DNA from: Planctomycetota bacterium
GTDB taxonomy: Bacteria > Planctomycetota > Planctomycetia > Gemmatales > Gemmataceae
NCBI GenBank assembly: GCA_021324515.1
Contig: JAJPIY010000338.1
Span: 1 to 62,300, forward strand
Length of the DNA: 62,300 bases
Direction: 5' to 3'
The first letter of the stretch is position 1; each line of letters opens with the position of its first letter. Positions 25,374 through 39,500 of this stretch are shown here, in pieces. The notes under the pieces are model-generated. The model did no database searches. It saw only the letters and a list, made by a program, of their open reading frames with translations, and was not told the origin of the DNA. Both the position numbers and the translations under genes were made by a program.

Positions 25374-26393
25374 TCAGATGTTGCCGTACTCCACTTGCTG
25401 GCGGACCCAGGGAATAACAATGTCGAGGATGTCGCTCAAGGGCGTGGTAGCGCGGAAGCCCAGCAGGCGTTCCGCTTTTTCGACACTGGGTATGCGCTTC
25501 TGCACATCGTAAGCATAAGGCGGATCGCTGATATAGCGAAAAGGAGTGCCGGGGCGAATTTTTTTCCAGATCATCTGGGCCAGTTGTAGCACCGTCGTGG
25601 ATTCGGCGGTGCTGAGATTGAAGTCCTCGTTGATCGCTTCGGGCCGCTCGATGCATAGGCGGATGCCGCGCGCAAGATCGGCGCCGTAGGTGTAGTGCCG
25701 CACTTGTCGGCCGTCGCCGAGAATGTGCAGGGGATCTTGCCCCTTGAGCACTTTCTGGATCAGATCAGGCACGACATGGCTCATGGCCAATCGAATATTG
25801 CCGCTGAGGACTTCCTTTTCGCACAGCGCCCGCCGTTCGCCGATGCCGACGCAGTTGAAGGGACGGATGATGGTGAACGGCAAGCGATACTGCTCCCAGG
25901 CGCCTTGGGCGTAGTATTCCGTGGCCAATTTCTGAAAGCCGTAGGTCGAGGTCGGCGGCGGACAACGGCGCTGTTCACCTTCCGGCGTCGGCCAAACCGT
26001 CGCATTCTCAAACACCATCGACGAACTGATGACGTTGATTTTTTGTAGCGTGCCCCGCTGAAAAGCGTCGATGGCCGCATCAAAGACGGCGGCGGTCAGA
26101 CGTTCGTTCTCCGCCAATAAATCGTAAGCAAATTCATGAAAATAGCTGATACCGCCGATCCGGGCCGCGCCGGCGACGACCTGATCTACTCCAACCAGCA
26201 ACGATTTCAGCAGAGCGACGTCCTTGGCATCGCCTTGGACAAAACGGTAGGCAGGATGCCCTAAAAATCCCTGCTTGAGAGGTCCATATTTGGAGAAATT
26301 ATCGAGGCCGATCACTTCGTGACCGGCTTGCAACAGTTCTTCGACCAGATAACCGCCGATGAAACCGGCCGCGCCGGTAACGAATATTTTCAT
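25374..26393 (-). CDS. NAD-dependent sugar-nucleotide epimerase/dehydratase
   Basis: A 339-residue extended short-chain dehydrogenase. The Rossmann motif is FVTGAAGFIGGYL, the catalytic Tyr/Lys pair is in STYGFQKLATEYY, and IIRPFNCVG follows the active site. It is related to UDP-glucose/galactose 4-epimerases and GDP-mannose dehydratases, but the exact substrate is not clear. It lies 28 bases from the UDP-sugar dehydrogenase gene upstream (that gap holds part of a palindromic element) and 3 bases from the glycosyltransferase downstream. Confidence 0.87.
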   Translation of the reverse strand: MKIFVTGAAGFIGGYLVEELLQAGHEVIGLDNFSKYGPLKQGFLGHPAYRFVQGDAKDVALLKSLLVGVDQVVAGAARIGGISYFHEFAYDLLAENERLTAAVFDAAIDAFQRGTLQKINVISSSMVFENATVWPTPEGEQRRCPPPTSTYGFQKLATEYYAQGAWEQYRLPFTIIRPFNCVGIGERRALCEKEVLSGNIRLAMSHVVPDLIQKVLKGQDPLHILGDGRQVRHYTYGADLARGIRLCIERPEAINEDFNLSTAESTTVLQLAQMIWKKIRPGTPFRYISDPPYAYDVQKRIPSVEKAERLLGFRATTPLSDILDIVIPWVRQQVEYGNI

Positions 26394-26402
26394 GCCCTTC
26401 TC

Positions 26403-26512
26403 CCCGATGAGCGAGGTCTCGTTAGCACCCCGAAGGTGCTTCTCGGGGCGCTGATGCCTCCTCGCTCGCCCCGGCTTCTCGGGGCGCTGACGCTACCCCG
26501 CTCGTCCCTTTG
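26403..26512. repeat. Composite family A palindromic elements at the 3' end of the UDP-sugar dehydrogenase
   Basis: GAGCGAGG and GCACCCCGAAGGTGCTTCTCG start the element, CTTCTCGGGGCGCTGA occurs twice in succession, and CCCGCTCGTCC closes it. From 26422 the array is translated in frame as the last ~29 residues of the dehydrogenase, giving two SAPREA units. Confidence 0.75.
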
Positions 26513-27744
26513 ACAATACCCGTAATGTCGATGATCGGCTGCCGGCATTGCAGGTCACGATAGCAAGTATGCGGCGTACCGACGATGAGTAAGTCGGCGC
26601 GATCGAGCACCTCTGCCAAGGGGGTCAGCTCCGGATCGGAGACGTAAGGATCGGTGCAGAGGACGTGTCTGCATTCGAGCAACAGGATTTTGCGCAACTT
26701 GTACGATAGCGACGAACGTGGATCGTCGCTGTCCGGTTTGAAGGCCATGCCCAGAATGCCGACGGTCATCTCTGCCAAGGGATAGCGGCGCTTGACGTCC
26801 TGCACCACGAGATAGGGCAGGCCTTCATTAATCATCATGGCTGCCTGGCCGAGGACGAACGAGCCGTGATTGAACGCGCCCAACTGCATAGTGTCTTTGA
26901 GCAAGCACGGCCCGGCGGCAAAGCCGGGCCGTGCCAACGATTGCATACGGGGATAGTCCTCGCGCAGAGCATGGTAAATAGCGTGAAAATCGGCCTCAAA
27001 ATGCTGGGCCATGACGTAGAACTGATTGGCAATGGCAAAATTGATGTAGCGCCAGGCATTGCAAAACAGCTTGGCCAATTCGGCCTCGATGGGCCGTAAG
27101 AACAACACCTTGGGACAGATGATGCGGAACAGTGCCGCCGCACGACGAGCGGCCCGCGGCGAGGCCCCGGCGACCAGCTGCGGCAAGTGCTTCAATTCGA
27201 GCAGCGATTTGCCCTGCACAATGCGTTCGGGGCAGTAGGCCAGGTCCACGTCGCTGCGGCCCATCTGTTCTAGCTGCCGGGCCAAGCGATCCGTCATGCC
27301 CGGAAAGACCGTGCTGCGCAGAACGAGCAATTGGCCGGGCCGGACTTGGCAGAGGAGCTGTGTCAGAGCATGATCGAATGCGCGGACAGCGGGATCGAGA
27401 TACTCATCGACGGGCGTGCCGATCGTGACGATGATGGCGGCGGCATCTTCCAGGACGGCCGGATCGGTCGTAGCCTTGATGCGGCCGGTGCGGATGGACT
27501 GGGCCAACAGCGGCTCGGCGTCGTCTTCATGGAAGGGCATACGGCCACTGTTGACCAGGGCCACGCGCTCCCGTGAGGTATCGAGCAGATCCACAGAATG
27601 CCCTTGGGCGGCAAAGGCCAGCGCCAGCGGCAGCCCTACATGACCACAACCGCCCACAATGGCCAGGGGACCGAATGCCAGTTCCTTCTCGTCGAGAGCG
27701 TCGCCGGCCAGATGGGGATCGGTGTTGTGATGAGGAGCATGCAT
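26422..27744 (-). CDS. UDP-glucose/UDP-ManNAc-type 6-dehydrogenase with a repeat-encoded tail
   Basis: A 440-residue NAD-dependent enzyme that oxidises a UDP-sugar to its uronic acid. The Rossmann motif is VGGCGHVGLPLALAFA, then TIGTPVDEYLDP, RSTVFPGMTD, LAKLFCNAWRY and the catalytic Cys280 in GPCLLKDTMQL. These resemble the WecC/UDP-N-acetylmannosaminuronate group more than classic UDP-glucose dehydrogenase. Normal family sequence ends near DITGIVKGTS; the last ~29 residues come from the palindromic element at 26403-26512. ATG 27744 has GGAGAGG upstream. It is the first gene of the operon with the epimerase and glycosyltransferase. Confidence 0.88.
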   Translation of the reverse strand: MHAPHHNTDPHLAGDALDEKELAFGPLAIVGGCGHVGLPLALAFAAQGHSVDLLDTSRERVALVNSGRMPFHEDDAEPLLAQSIRTGRIKATTDPAVLEDAAAIIVTIGTPVDEYLDPAVRAFDHALTQLLCQVRPGQLLVLRSTVFPGMTDRLARQLEQMGRSDVDLAYCPERIVQGKSLLELKHLPQLVAGASPRAARRAAALFRIICPKVLFLRPIEAELAKLFCNAWRYINFAIANQFYVMAQHFEADFHAIYHALREDYPRMQSLARPGFAAGPCLLKDTMQLGAFNHGSFVLGQAAMMINEGLPYLVVQDVKRRYPLAEMTVGILGMAFKPDSDDPRSSLSYKLRKILLLECRHVLCTDPYVSDPELTPLAEVLDRADLLIVGTPHTCYRDLQCRQPIIDITGIVKGTSGVASAPREAGASEEASAPREAPSGC

Positions 27745-28055
27745 GGCAAAGCCTCTCCGAAGATTGGCAAAGATTGTGGAGGACTTACTTCCGGTTGTAG
27801 CAGCGCTGCACGGTTTCCACAATGGGAGCGTCGAGATTTTTACGTAGGACAAAGGAGAAAATAATCCGTTTGCGCGGGCTGGAGGGAACCGACGAGCAGG
27901 GTTGTCAAAGCACTCTGAGGAGGCGCAGAACTTGTGCAGACAAAAAATGCAGAAAAAGCGACAATGGGCCACCGCTAGGTAAGGGGTTAGGTAGATGGGG
28001 AGGGACGGTGGATAGCTCCTAATTACCTAACCGCTTGGAAAACGGGAGAAGCGCC
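27745..28055. other. Divergent gap without a gene
   Basis: 311 bases between the sugar operon and the DUF11 operon. I find no convincing -35/-10 pair. An inverted repeat GGTTAGGTA (27985-27993) / TACCTAACC (28024-28032) just before the rightward ribosome-binding site may be an operator or hairpin. Confidence 0.4.
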
Positions 28056-29900
28056 ATGAAGGTGTGGTTACGACTGGTGCGTGGAATGCGTGGATGGGTG
28101 GTGACAGGTTGGATCGTGGCCTTGGCTGTGGCCTTCAGCTGGGCCCAGATGGTTCCGGGCGAGATGGCGGAATACAGCGAGCCGCCGCTGATTGAGCCGC
28201 CCCAGTCTCCCCAGCCTCCCCATTCGCCCCGTCCACCTTTTATGCCTCCCCCTCCTACTCCCTTGCCGCCGGAACAGGCAGCCCCATTTGCGCCGGCATT
28301 AGCTCCTGTTGGTCCTTCTTCAGAATGGGGAGAGATGATAGGAGGAGCGAACCGGTTGGCCCCGCCGACGCCAGTGGTCCAGCTGCATGTCCGAGCACCG
28401 GCGCAGGTAAGCCCGGACAGGGAGATAGAATATCGGCTCACGGTTGAGAATGTCTCGTCCGCCCCTGCTCATCATGTGCTGGTGCGTGATCGTTTACCGC
28501 GCGGTGTGGATAAGAATATTCGTGCGGAACCCAAAGCCACGGAACAAAAGAAAACCAAGGACGGCGACACCGATTTGCTCTGGGATTTGGGCACGGTGAA
28601 ACCAGGCGAGCAAAAGGTAATTGTGCTGGCCATCAAGCCCAAGGGGAACGAAGACGTTCAGAACCGTGCCTACGTGCAGTTTGAGTACGGCCAAAAAGTC
28701 ACTACCCGCATCGCCAAGCCGGGCGTGCGCGTCAAGACAACGGCTCCTCCCTTGGCGATCCGTTACGAAGCGGTTTCTTTTCAGATCGAGGTTGCCAATA
28801 CAGGGGCCGCGCCTCTTCGCAACGTGGTTGTGACCGATGAGTTGCCTGTCGCTCTGGAGTTCGTCAGCGGCAAACCGGAACCTCATGCGGATAAGCCGTT
28901 GACCTGGAAGCTCGGCGACGTTCCTCCTTATCAAATCCGTCGCATTGAATATCAGGCAATTTCCAAGCAGACCGGGACGTTCCGCAACAACGTCAAAGTG
29001 ACGGCGGCGGGCGGCGTGAGTGCGGCGGACAGCGCCGGAGTGACGGTCGGCGAAGCGAAGCTGAAAATCAGTATCAGCGCTCCTCAGCGCCGCCTGGTCA
29101 ACCGTCCTGTCCCTTACCATATCACGGTGGGCAATGTCGGCTCGGTCCCGTTGACCAACGTGCAAGTGTCCGACGAACTGCCGCCGGGCGGTGTCGCATT
29201 CGTCAGCGCCAGCAGCGGCGGACGGCGCGAGGGCGGTTTCGCACGCTGGTCACTGGGCAACTTGAAACCGGGCGAGTTGCGCTCTCTGCTTGTGGTCCTT
29301 CGCATGCCCACACCAGGACGATACCGGAACGCGGTCCAGGTCCAGGCCTCTTATTCTCCGGCGGAGCGCGCCGACGGGAACATAGAAGCCAAGGCGCGCT
29401 CTGAGGAGACACGTATTGAATCCGCCCGTGTTCCTGTCCTGGAGATCGACAAGAACACGGATTGGCTGGTCGTAGGACAAAAAGCGATTTATACGATCCG
29501 TTTATTCAATCCAGGTAAGGACAACGTCCTTCATCCCAGCGTCCTCGTGGAAGTGCCCAACGAGATGAGCATAATCGCTGTACGCGGCGAGTCCACCGGA
29601 CAACAGCGGGGACAAAAAGTCTTTTTCGACCCTGTGAAGGTGCTTGATGGGGGAGAAGAAAAGGCCTACACGATCGAGGTGGAAGCCAAGAAAGCCGGCG
29701 AGGCCAAGTTGCGGGCCTGGTGGACGGACGGCCGCCAGGAGAACGGCCCCCCGGAAATCTGGGAGGACAAGATGACCATCCTCGACCCGGCGCAACAGGT
29801 GAACCGCGTTCTGCCCCATGCGCGCTTTCTCCTTGGGGCGCAGACGTGGCCTCGTTGGCGTTGTTGGACTTGGGCCGGCGCAGCCATCACGATACCATGA
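28056..29900 (+). CDS. Exported protein with about four DUF11-type Ig-like repeats
   Basis: A 614-residue secreted protein. A signal peptide (about 1-32, ending AFSWAQ) leads into a Pro-rich stretch (about 45-80). About four beta-sandwich modules follow, each with a VENVSS/VANTGA/VGNVGS-type strand and an A-x-x-V-x-V-x-D-x-L-P turn (VLVRDRLPRG, VVVTDELPVA, VQVSDELPPG). That is the DUF11/TIGR01451 conserved repeat often found in surface adhesins. The last ~27 residues are aromatic and unlike the repeats. I chose ATG 28056 (GGGAG upstream). It is the first gene of a tight operon with a gingipain-like peptidase. Confidence 0.85.
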   Translation: MKVWLRLVRGMRGWVVTGWIVALAVAFSWAQMVPGEMAEYSEPPLIEPPQSPQPPHSPRPPFMPPPPTPLPPEQAAPFAPALAPVGPSSEWGEMIGGANRLAPPTPVVQLHVRAPAQVSPDREIEYRLTVENVSSAPAHHVLVRDRLPRGVDKNIRAEPKATEQKKTKDGDTDLLWDLGTVKPGEQKVIVLAIKPKGNEDVQNRAYVQFEYGQKVTTRIAKPGVRVKTTAPPLAIRYEAVSFQIEVANTGAAPLRNVVVTDELPVALEFVSGKPEPHADKPLTWKLGDVPPYQIRRIEYQAISKQTGTFRNNVKVTAAGGVSAADSAGVTVGEAKLKISISAPQRRLVNRPVPYHITVGNVGSVPLTNVQVSDELPPGGVAFVSASSGGRREGGFARWSLGNLKPGELRSLLVVLRMPTPGRYRNAVQVQASYSPAERADGNIEAKARSEETRIESARVPVLEIDKNTDWLVVGQKAIYTIRLFNPGKDNVLHPSVLVEVPNEMSIIAVRGESTGQQRGQKVFFDPVKVLDGGEEKAYTIEVEAKKAGEAKLRAWWTDGRQENGPPEIWEDKMTILDPAQQVNRVLPHARFLLGAQTWPRWRCWTWAGAAITIP

Positions 29901-29933
29901 TCGATGTTGGGGCCTTCTCAAGGAGACGGACAA

Positions 29934-31565
29934 ATGCCCTTTTTTAGATGCGCCTTGGCGGGTTTGTTGTTTGCTGCCGGGGCCGGGTATGGCGCCTCCG
30001 AGGCGCAGTGGATCGCCGTGACCGCTCCTGCCTTTCGTCAAGCTATCGAGCCGCTGTGCCAACAACGCAAAAGCCAGGGGTTGCGCGTAGTCGTGGTGCA
30101 GACCACTGACATTCTCGACCGCGACGATATCTGTAGCGGCCGAGGGTTTAAACTGCGTGAGCATATCAATAAGCTTTGCCGCGCTCATAGGGGGCCCTCG
30201 TATGTCTTGCTCGTCGGCGCTCTCTGGGCCGGGCAGGTGGATGAGCCAGCGAACAAAGTGTTGCCAGCTCTGACCGGCACCATCGGCCGCATGAAGGGGC
30301 AGCCCAGCGATAACGGCTACGGCTGTCTCGATGAGGATCGTTTGCCGGCTGTGGCTGTGGGCCGCTTCCCGGCGCGAACCGAAGACGAAGTCCGCGGCAT
30401 GGTCGCCAAGACGCTCGAATACGAATGCACTCCGCCCTTCTCTCCCCCCGAAGTAGGGGGGGAAAGAGGCGGGTGGCGACGGCGCCTGACTATCCTGGCC
30501 GGCATTCCCGCGTACAACCCGTTGGTCGATCGCCTGGTCGAAAGCCTGGCCCTGGCCCGTTTCGCCCGGCTATCACCCATCTGGACGGGGCGCGCCATTT
30601 ACAGTAATCCGCAATCGCGCTTCTGCTTGCCCGAGGATTGTTTGCACCAACGCGCCTTGCAGTACGTCCAAGACGGAGAGGCGTTCACTCTGTACCTGGG
30701 CCATTCCAACGCCGAAGGATTGTACGGCGGCCGCGCGCGTTATCTCAACCGCGACGATTGGGCGCAGCTGCGCATCAAGCAAGGCAAGGGCGTATTGATC
30801 ACGTTCGGCTGCAATGGCTGCCAACTCAAGGGTGACGACGGCGAGGGTTACGGCCTGGCGGCGATGCGCAATGCCAATGGTCCTGTGGCCGTCATCGGTT
30901 CGCACGGCATCTGCTTTGCCGCTATGGTCCAATTGGCCGCAGACGGCCTGTTCGAGTCCACATTTGCTCAGACGCCGCCGCAACGGCTCGGCGACAGTTG
31001 GCTGGCCCTCAAGAACGGCATCGCTCATGGCGGCATCGATCCGGTCACGTTCCGCTTGCTTGACGCTGTGGATGGGAACAAAACGATCCCGCAAGCGACG
31101 CAGCGCCAGGAGCACTTAGAAATGTTCTTGCTGCTGGGCGATCCCGCATTGCACCTACCGCCGATGCGCGAGGATATCCAGATCAACACGGACAACTCGG
31201 TCGTGCCCGGTCAAAAATTGACCGTACGCGGGAAACTTCCCAAGCGCTTGGCCGGCGCTCGGGCGTGGCTGACGCTGGAACGCCCGGTGAGCAGCGTCCC
31301 GGACGATTTGGAGGCAGTCCCTCCGGCCACGGCAAGAGCATACGCCCAGGTGCTGCTTTCCAATCACGAACGGGCCAATCACTTCATCCTGGCAGCAAGC
31401 GAAAGCACAGAACAAGATGGTCGCTTTCAGGCGCAGCTCGATGTGCCGACGAAACTGCCGTGGCCACGCTTGATCTTGCGCATCTACGCCGCCAACGAAC
31501 GGGACGAAGGCATGGTCGTACATACCCTTCTGCCTCGCTCAGCCAACCGGAGTACAAAACCATGA
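29934..31565 (+). CDS. Gingipain-like (C25) cysteine peptidase
   Basis: A 543-residue exported protein. After a signal peptide (about 1-20) it has the C25 layout: WIAVTAPAFRQAIEPLCQQR, ILDRDDI, YVLLVGALWAG, LPAVAVGRFPARTEDE, the putative catalytic His257 in LYLGHSNAEGLY and Cys293 in FGCNGC. These are 36 residues apart, close to the 33 in gingipain R. MFLLLGDPALHLP and a C-terminal beta domain end it. Residues about 166-180 (PFSPPEVGGERGG) are a repeat-derived in-frame insertion. AAGGAG lies 8 bases before the start. Substrate specificity is unknown. It lacks an obvious type IX sorting domain. Confidence 0.82.
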   Translation: MPFFRCALAGLLFAAGAGYGASEAQWIAVTAPAFRQAIEPLCQQRKSQGLRVVVVQTTDILDRDDICSGRGFKLREHINKLCRAHRGPSYVLLVGALWAGQVDEPANKVLPALTGTIGRMKGQPSDNGYGCLDEDRLPAVAVGRFPARTEDEVRGMVAKTLEYECTPPFSPPEVGGERGGWRRRLTILAGIPAYNPLVDRLVESLALARFARLSPIWTGRAIYSNPQSRFCLPEDCLHQRALQYVQDGEAFTLYLGHSNAEGLYGGRARYLNRDDWAQLRIKQGKGVLITFGCNGCQLKGDDGEGYGLAAMRNANGPVAVIGSHGICFAAMVQLAADGLFESTFAQTPPQRLGDSWLALKNGIAHGGIDPVTFRLLDAVDGNKTIPQATQRQEHLEMFLLLGDPALHLPPMREDIQINTDNSVVPGQKLTVRGKLPKRLAGARAWLTLERPVSSVPDDLEAVPPATARAYAQVLLSNHERANHFILAASESTEQDGRFQAQLDVPTKLPWPRLILRIYAANERDEGMVVHTLLPRSANRSTKP

Positions 31566-31987
31566 CGCAGCACTATCAAGCCGACGGTGTTTCCTTTGAT
31601 TATCCCGACGATTGGCAGCTCGACCGCGAGGAGAGTACCGACGGCTGGACGGTGCTGCTGCAAAGTCCCGGCACGGCCTTCCTGACATTGACCTGCGAGC
31701 CGAGCGATGCGACCACCGAGGAAATGGTCGCCGCCGCCTTGGATGCGCTCAAGGCCGAATACCCCACCTTGGAAGCGCAGCCGAAAATCGATACGCTCGC
31801 TGGGCAAATGGCCATCGGCTACGATATGCAATTCTTCAGCCTTGACTTGACCAATACCTGCTGGACGCGCAGTATCTACGGCCCGGAGGGCGTTTTGCTA
31901 CTCTTGTGCCAGTGCAACGATCTGGAGTTGGAGCAATATGAGCCGGTCTTGCGGGCCATCTGCGCCTCGCTGACAGTCGAGGAATAG
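31562..31987 (+). CDS. Small cytoplasmic protein, DcrB/PsbP-like fold suspected
   Basis: A 141-residue protein without signal peptide. Its start overlaps the peptidase stop by four bases (ATGA), so the two are translated together. It opens with the pattern DGVSFDYPDDWQL and proceeds through beta strands with a long helix (TEEMVAAALDALKAEYP) to a C-terminal helix (VLRAICASLTVEE). That layout recalls PsbP/DcrB-like domains, but the match is from memory. Absence of a signal peptide is odd for a partner of two exported proteins. Confidence 0.75.
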   Translation: MTQHYQADGVSFDYPDDWQLDREESTDGWTVLLQSPGTAFLTLTCEPSDATTEEMVAAALDALKAEYPTLEAQPKIDTLAGQMAIGYDMQFFSLDLTNTCWTRSIYGPEGVLLLLCQCNDLELEQYEPVLRAICASLTVEE

Positions 31988-31988
31988 C

Positions 31989-32019
31989 GGATGGCGGCGA
32001 CAGGGCGTCGCCGCCATCC
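31989..32019. terminator. Bidirectional terminator hairpin between the peptidase operon and rpoC
   Basis: GGATGGCGGCGAC (31989-32001) pairs perfectly with GTCGCCGCCATCC (32007-32019), loop AGGGC. A T-rich run (ATTTTACTTTT, 32025-32035) follows on the plus strand, so rightward termination has a near-canonical shape. The hairpin also lies just past the rpoC stop. Confidence 0.75.
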
Positions 32020-32033
32020 AGGCCATTTTACTT

Positions 32034-36410
<4,377 letters not shown>

Positions 36411-36512
36411 GGTCCGCCCTCCCAAATATGGAACCACCCATTGCACACTCCCCTACGTAGAAGAAGAAAGAGCACATTTTTCTTCTGTGGAAGCGTCGTG
36501 CAATTTGGCGGT

Positions 36513-39500
36513 TTAGGTCCTCTTCTTTTCCAGTTGCATGTTCAGGGCCAAGCCGCGGATTTCGTTGGTAAGCACGTCGAAGCTGGCGGGTGTGCCAGCT
36601 TCCAGCGTGTTCTCGCCCTTGACCATCGACTCATAGATCTTGGTACGTCCTTCCACGTCGTCGGATTTGACGGTCAACAGTTCTTGCAAGATGTAGGCGG
36701 CACCGTAGGCTTCCAGCGCCCACACTTCCATCTCGCCAAAGCGCTGCCCGCCGAACCGCGCTTTACCGCCCAAGGGCTGCTGGGTAATCAGCGAGTAGGG
36801 GCCGGTGGCGCGAGCATGCACCTTGTCATCGACCAGGTGATGCAACTTGAGCATGTAGATGTAGCCGACCGTCACCGGTTGTTCGAAGCGTTCGCCGGTT
36901 CGGCCGTCGTACAGATAGGTCTTGCCGGTTTCCGAAATGCCGGCCTCCTTGAGGCACTTGCGGATTTCCTCCTCGGTAGCGCCGTCGAAGACCGGCGTGA
37001 TGGCCTTAAAGTTCAGTTTCTTGGCGGCCCAGCCCAGGTGCGTCTCCAAAATTTGGCCGACGTTCATACGGCTGGGAACGCCCAGCGGGTTGAGCAGGAT
37101 GTCCACTGGCGTGCCATCGGCCATGTACGGCATGTCTTCAACGGGCAAGATCTTGGAGATGACCCCTTTGTTGCCGTGGCGTCCGGCCATCTTATCGCCC
37201 ACCGAAATTTGCCGTTTGGTGGCCACGTATACCTTGACCATCTGTTGCACGCCGCTGGGCAACTCGTCGCCGCGCTTCATCGAGTTCAACTTCCGTTCCT
37301 TTTCGTCGAACAGAAAATCCAGGCGTTCCTTGTGGCGCTGATAGATGTCGCTGCACTGCTTCTTGCGCTCAGGGCTGCGGATGTCCAGATGGTCCAGCCG
37401 GAATAACCGCGCCTGTTCGACGATGCTTTTTTCGTCCCGGTCCTGGCCGAGCGTCTTGTTGGTAACGTTGTCCTTGAGGTCCTTCTTGTCCAGCACCTCG
37501 GACAATTCCTTAATCATGGCCCGGAACTGCTCGACGATCTGTTTGTTGAAGCGATGCTCCACCTCTTTGAGTTCTTTGTCGAAGGCTTTCTTCTCTTCCT
37601 CCGACATGGAGGCCCGCCGGCTGAAGCGCTGCGTGTCGATGACAATGCCCTCAACGCCGGAGGGCACTTCGAGGCTGTCGTTTTTGACGTCCTCGCCGGC
37701 CCGGCCGAAGATGGCGTGCAACAGCTTCTCTTCGGGCGTCAGCTCACTCTTGGATTTGGGCGATACCTTGCCGACCAGGATGTCACCCGGCTGGACATAT
37801 GTGCCGACGCGGACAATGCCGTACTCATCGAGATTGGCCAGGGCCTTGGGCGAGACATTGGGGATGTCGCGGGTGAACTCTTCTTTGCCCAGTTTGGTCT
37901 CGCGGATCTCAATCTCGAACTCTTCGATATGGATCGACGTGTAGGTGTCGTTTTCCACGAGTTTTTCGCTGATGATGATGGCGTCCTCGAAGTTGTAACC
38001 ATCCCACGACATGAAGGCGACCAGGACGTTGCGCCCCAGGGCCAACTCGCCTTGGCAAGTGGCCGCCCCATCCGCGATGACCTGTCCTTCCTTGACCTTT
38101 TGCCCAATGCGCACAATCGGTTTTTGATTGAGACAAGTATGCTCGTTGAGTCCGATGAACTTGCGGAGAACATACTCGCGTTCATCAATGCGGATGCGTT
38201 GTGCATCGACGTAGGTGACGGTGCCGCTCTTCTCGGCCTTGACCACCATGCCGCTGTTGTAGGCCACGTCTTTTTCCAGGCCGGTGGCCACCAACGGCGG
38301 TTCGGTGACGAGCAAGGGCACGGCCTGGCGCTGCATGTTGGAGCCCATCAGCGCCCGGTTGGCGTCGTCGTGCTCCAAAAACGGAATTAGCCCTGCAGAG
38401 ACGCCGACCATCTGTTTAGGGCTGATGTCGATGTATTGCACCTGATCGGCGGGAACGGTGGCGAAGTCGCCGCCGAAGCGGGCGGTGATGCGATCCTGGG
38501 TGATTTTGTGGCCGTCAGTCGGAGCATCAGCCGGGGCCAGGTAGGCCTGAGATTCCTCATCGGCCCGCAGGTACTTGACCTCGTCGGTCAGTTTGCGGTG
38601 CTTGACGACGCGATAGGGAGTGATGAGAAAGCCGTACTCATCCACGTCTGCATAGATGCTCAAGTGTGAAATCAAGCCGATGTTGGTGCCTTCGGGCGTC
38701 TCGATCGGACAGATACGGCCATAGTGGGAGATATGGACATCGCGCACGTCGAAGCCGGCCCGCTTGCGGTTGAGACCGCCCGGCCCCAGCGCCGACAGAC
38801 GCCGCTCATGCGTCAATTGCGACAACGGGTTGGTCTGATCGACGACTTGGCTCAGTTCGCCGCGACCGAAGAAGTATTCGATGGCCGCAGAGATCGACTT
38901 GGGATTGATGAGCGAGCGCGGCGTCATATCTTGTTGATCGCGGATGGACATGCGCTCTTGCACCGTGCGGCGCAGTTTGAGGAAGCCTTTGCGCAGTTCG
39001 TCGGCGGCCAATTCGTCGATGGTGCGAACGCGGCGATTGCCCAGGTGGTCGATGTCATCGATGTGGCCTTCGCCAGCCCGCAGCTTCATGATGTAGCGGA
39101 TGGCGTTCAAGTAATCCAGCGACTGGAGCGTCATTTCCGACTCTTCGATGTCTTGATCGAACTTGCGATTGATGCGGAAGCGGCCAACCTTGCCCAGGCG
39201 ATAGCGGTTGGGATCCTGGAACTTCTCCTTAAACAGCTCGCGCGCTTTTTCCAGCTGCGGGGGATTGCCCGGACGCAGTCGCTGGTAGATTTTCAACAGC
39301 GCTTCCTCGTGGGTGCTGGTCGGATCTTCCCGGAGCGAGGCGAGGATGAGCGGATCTTTGACCTTGGTGAGGATGGTCACTTCCATCACGGGGCTGGCGA
39401 AGATGATGTCGAGTTTTTCGTCTGTAAACGTTTCGCCGCTGTCGAGATAAACTTCGCCTGTTTCCGGATCGATAACGTCGCCGACGGCGATGGCGCCCTT

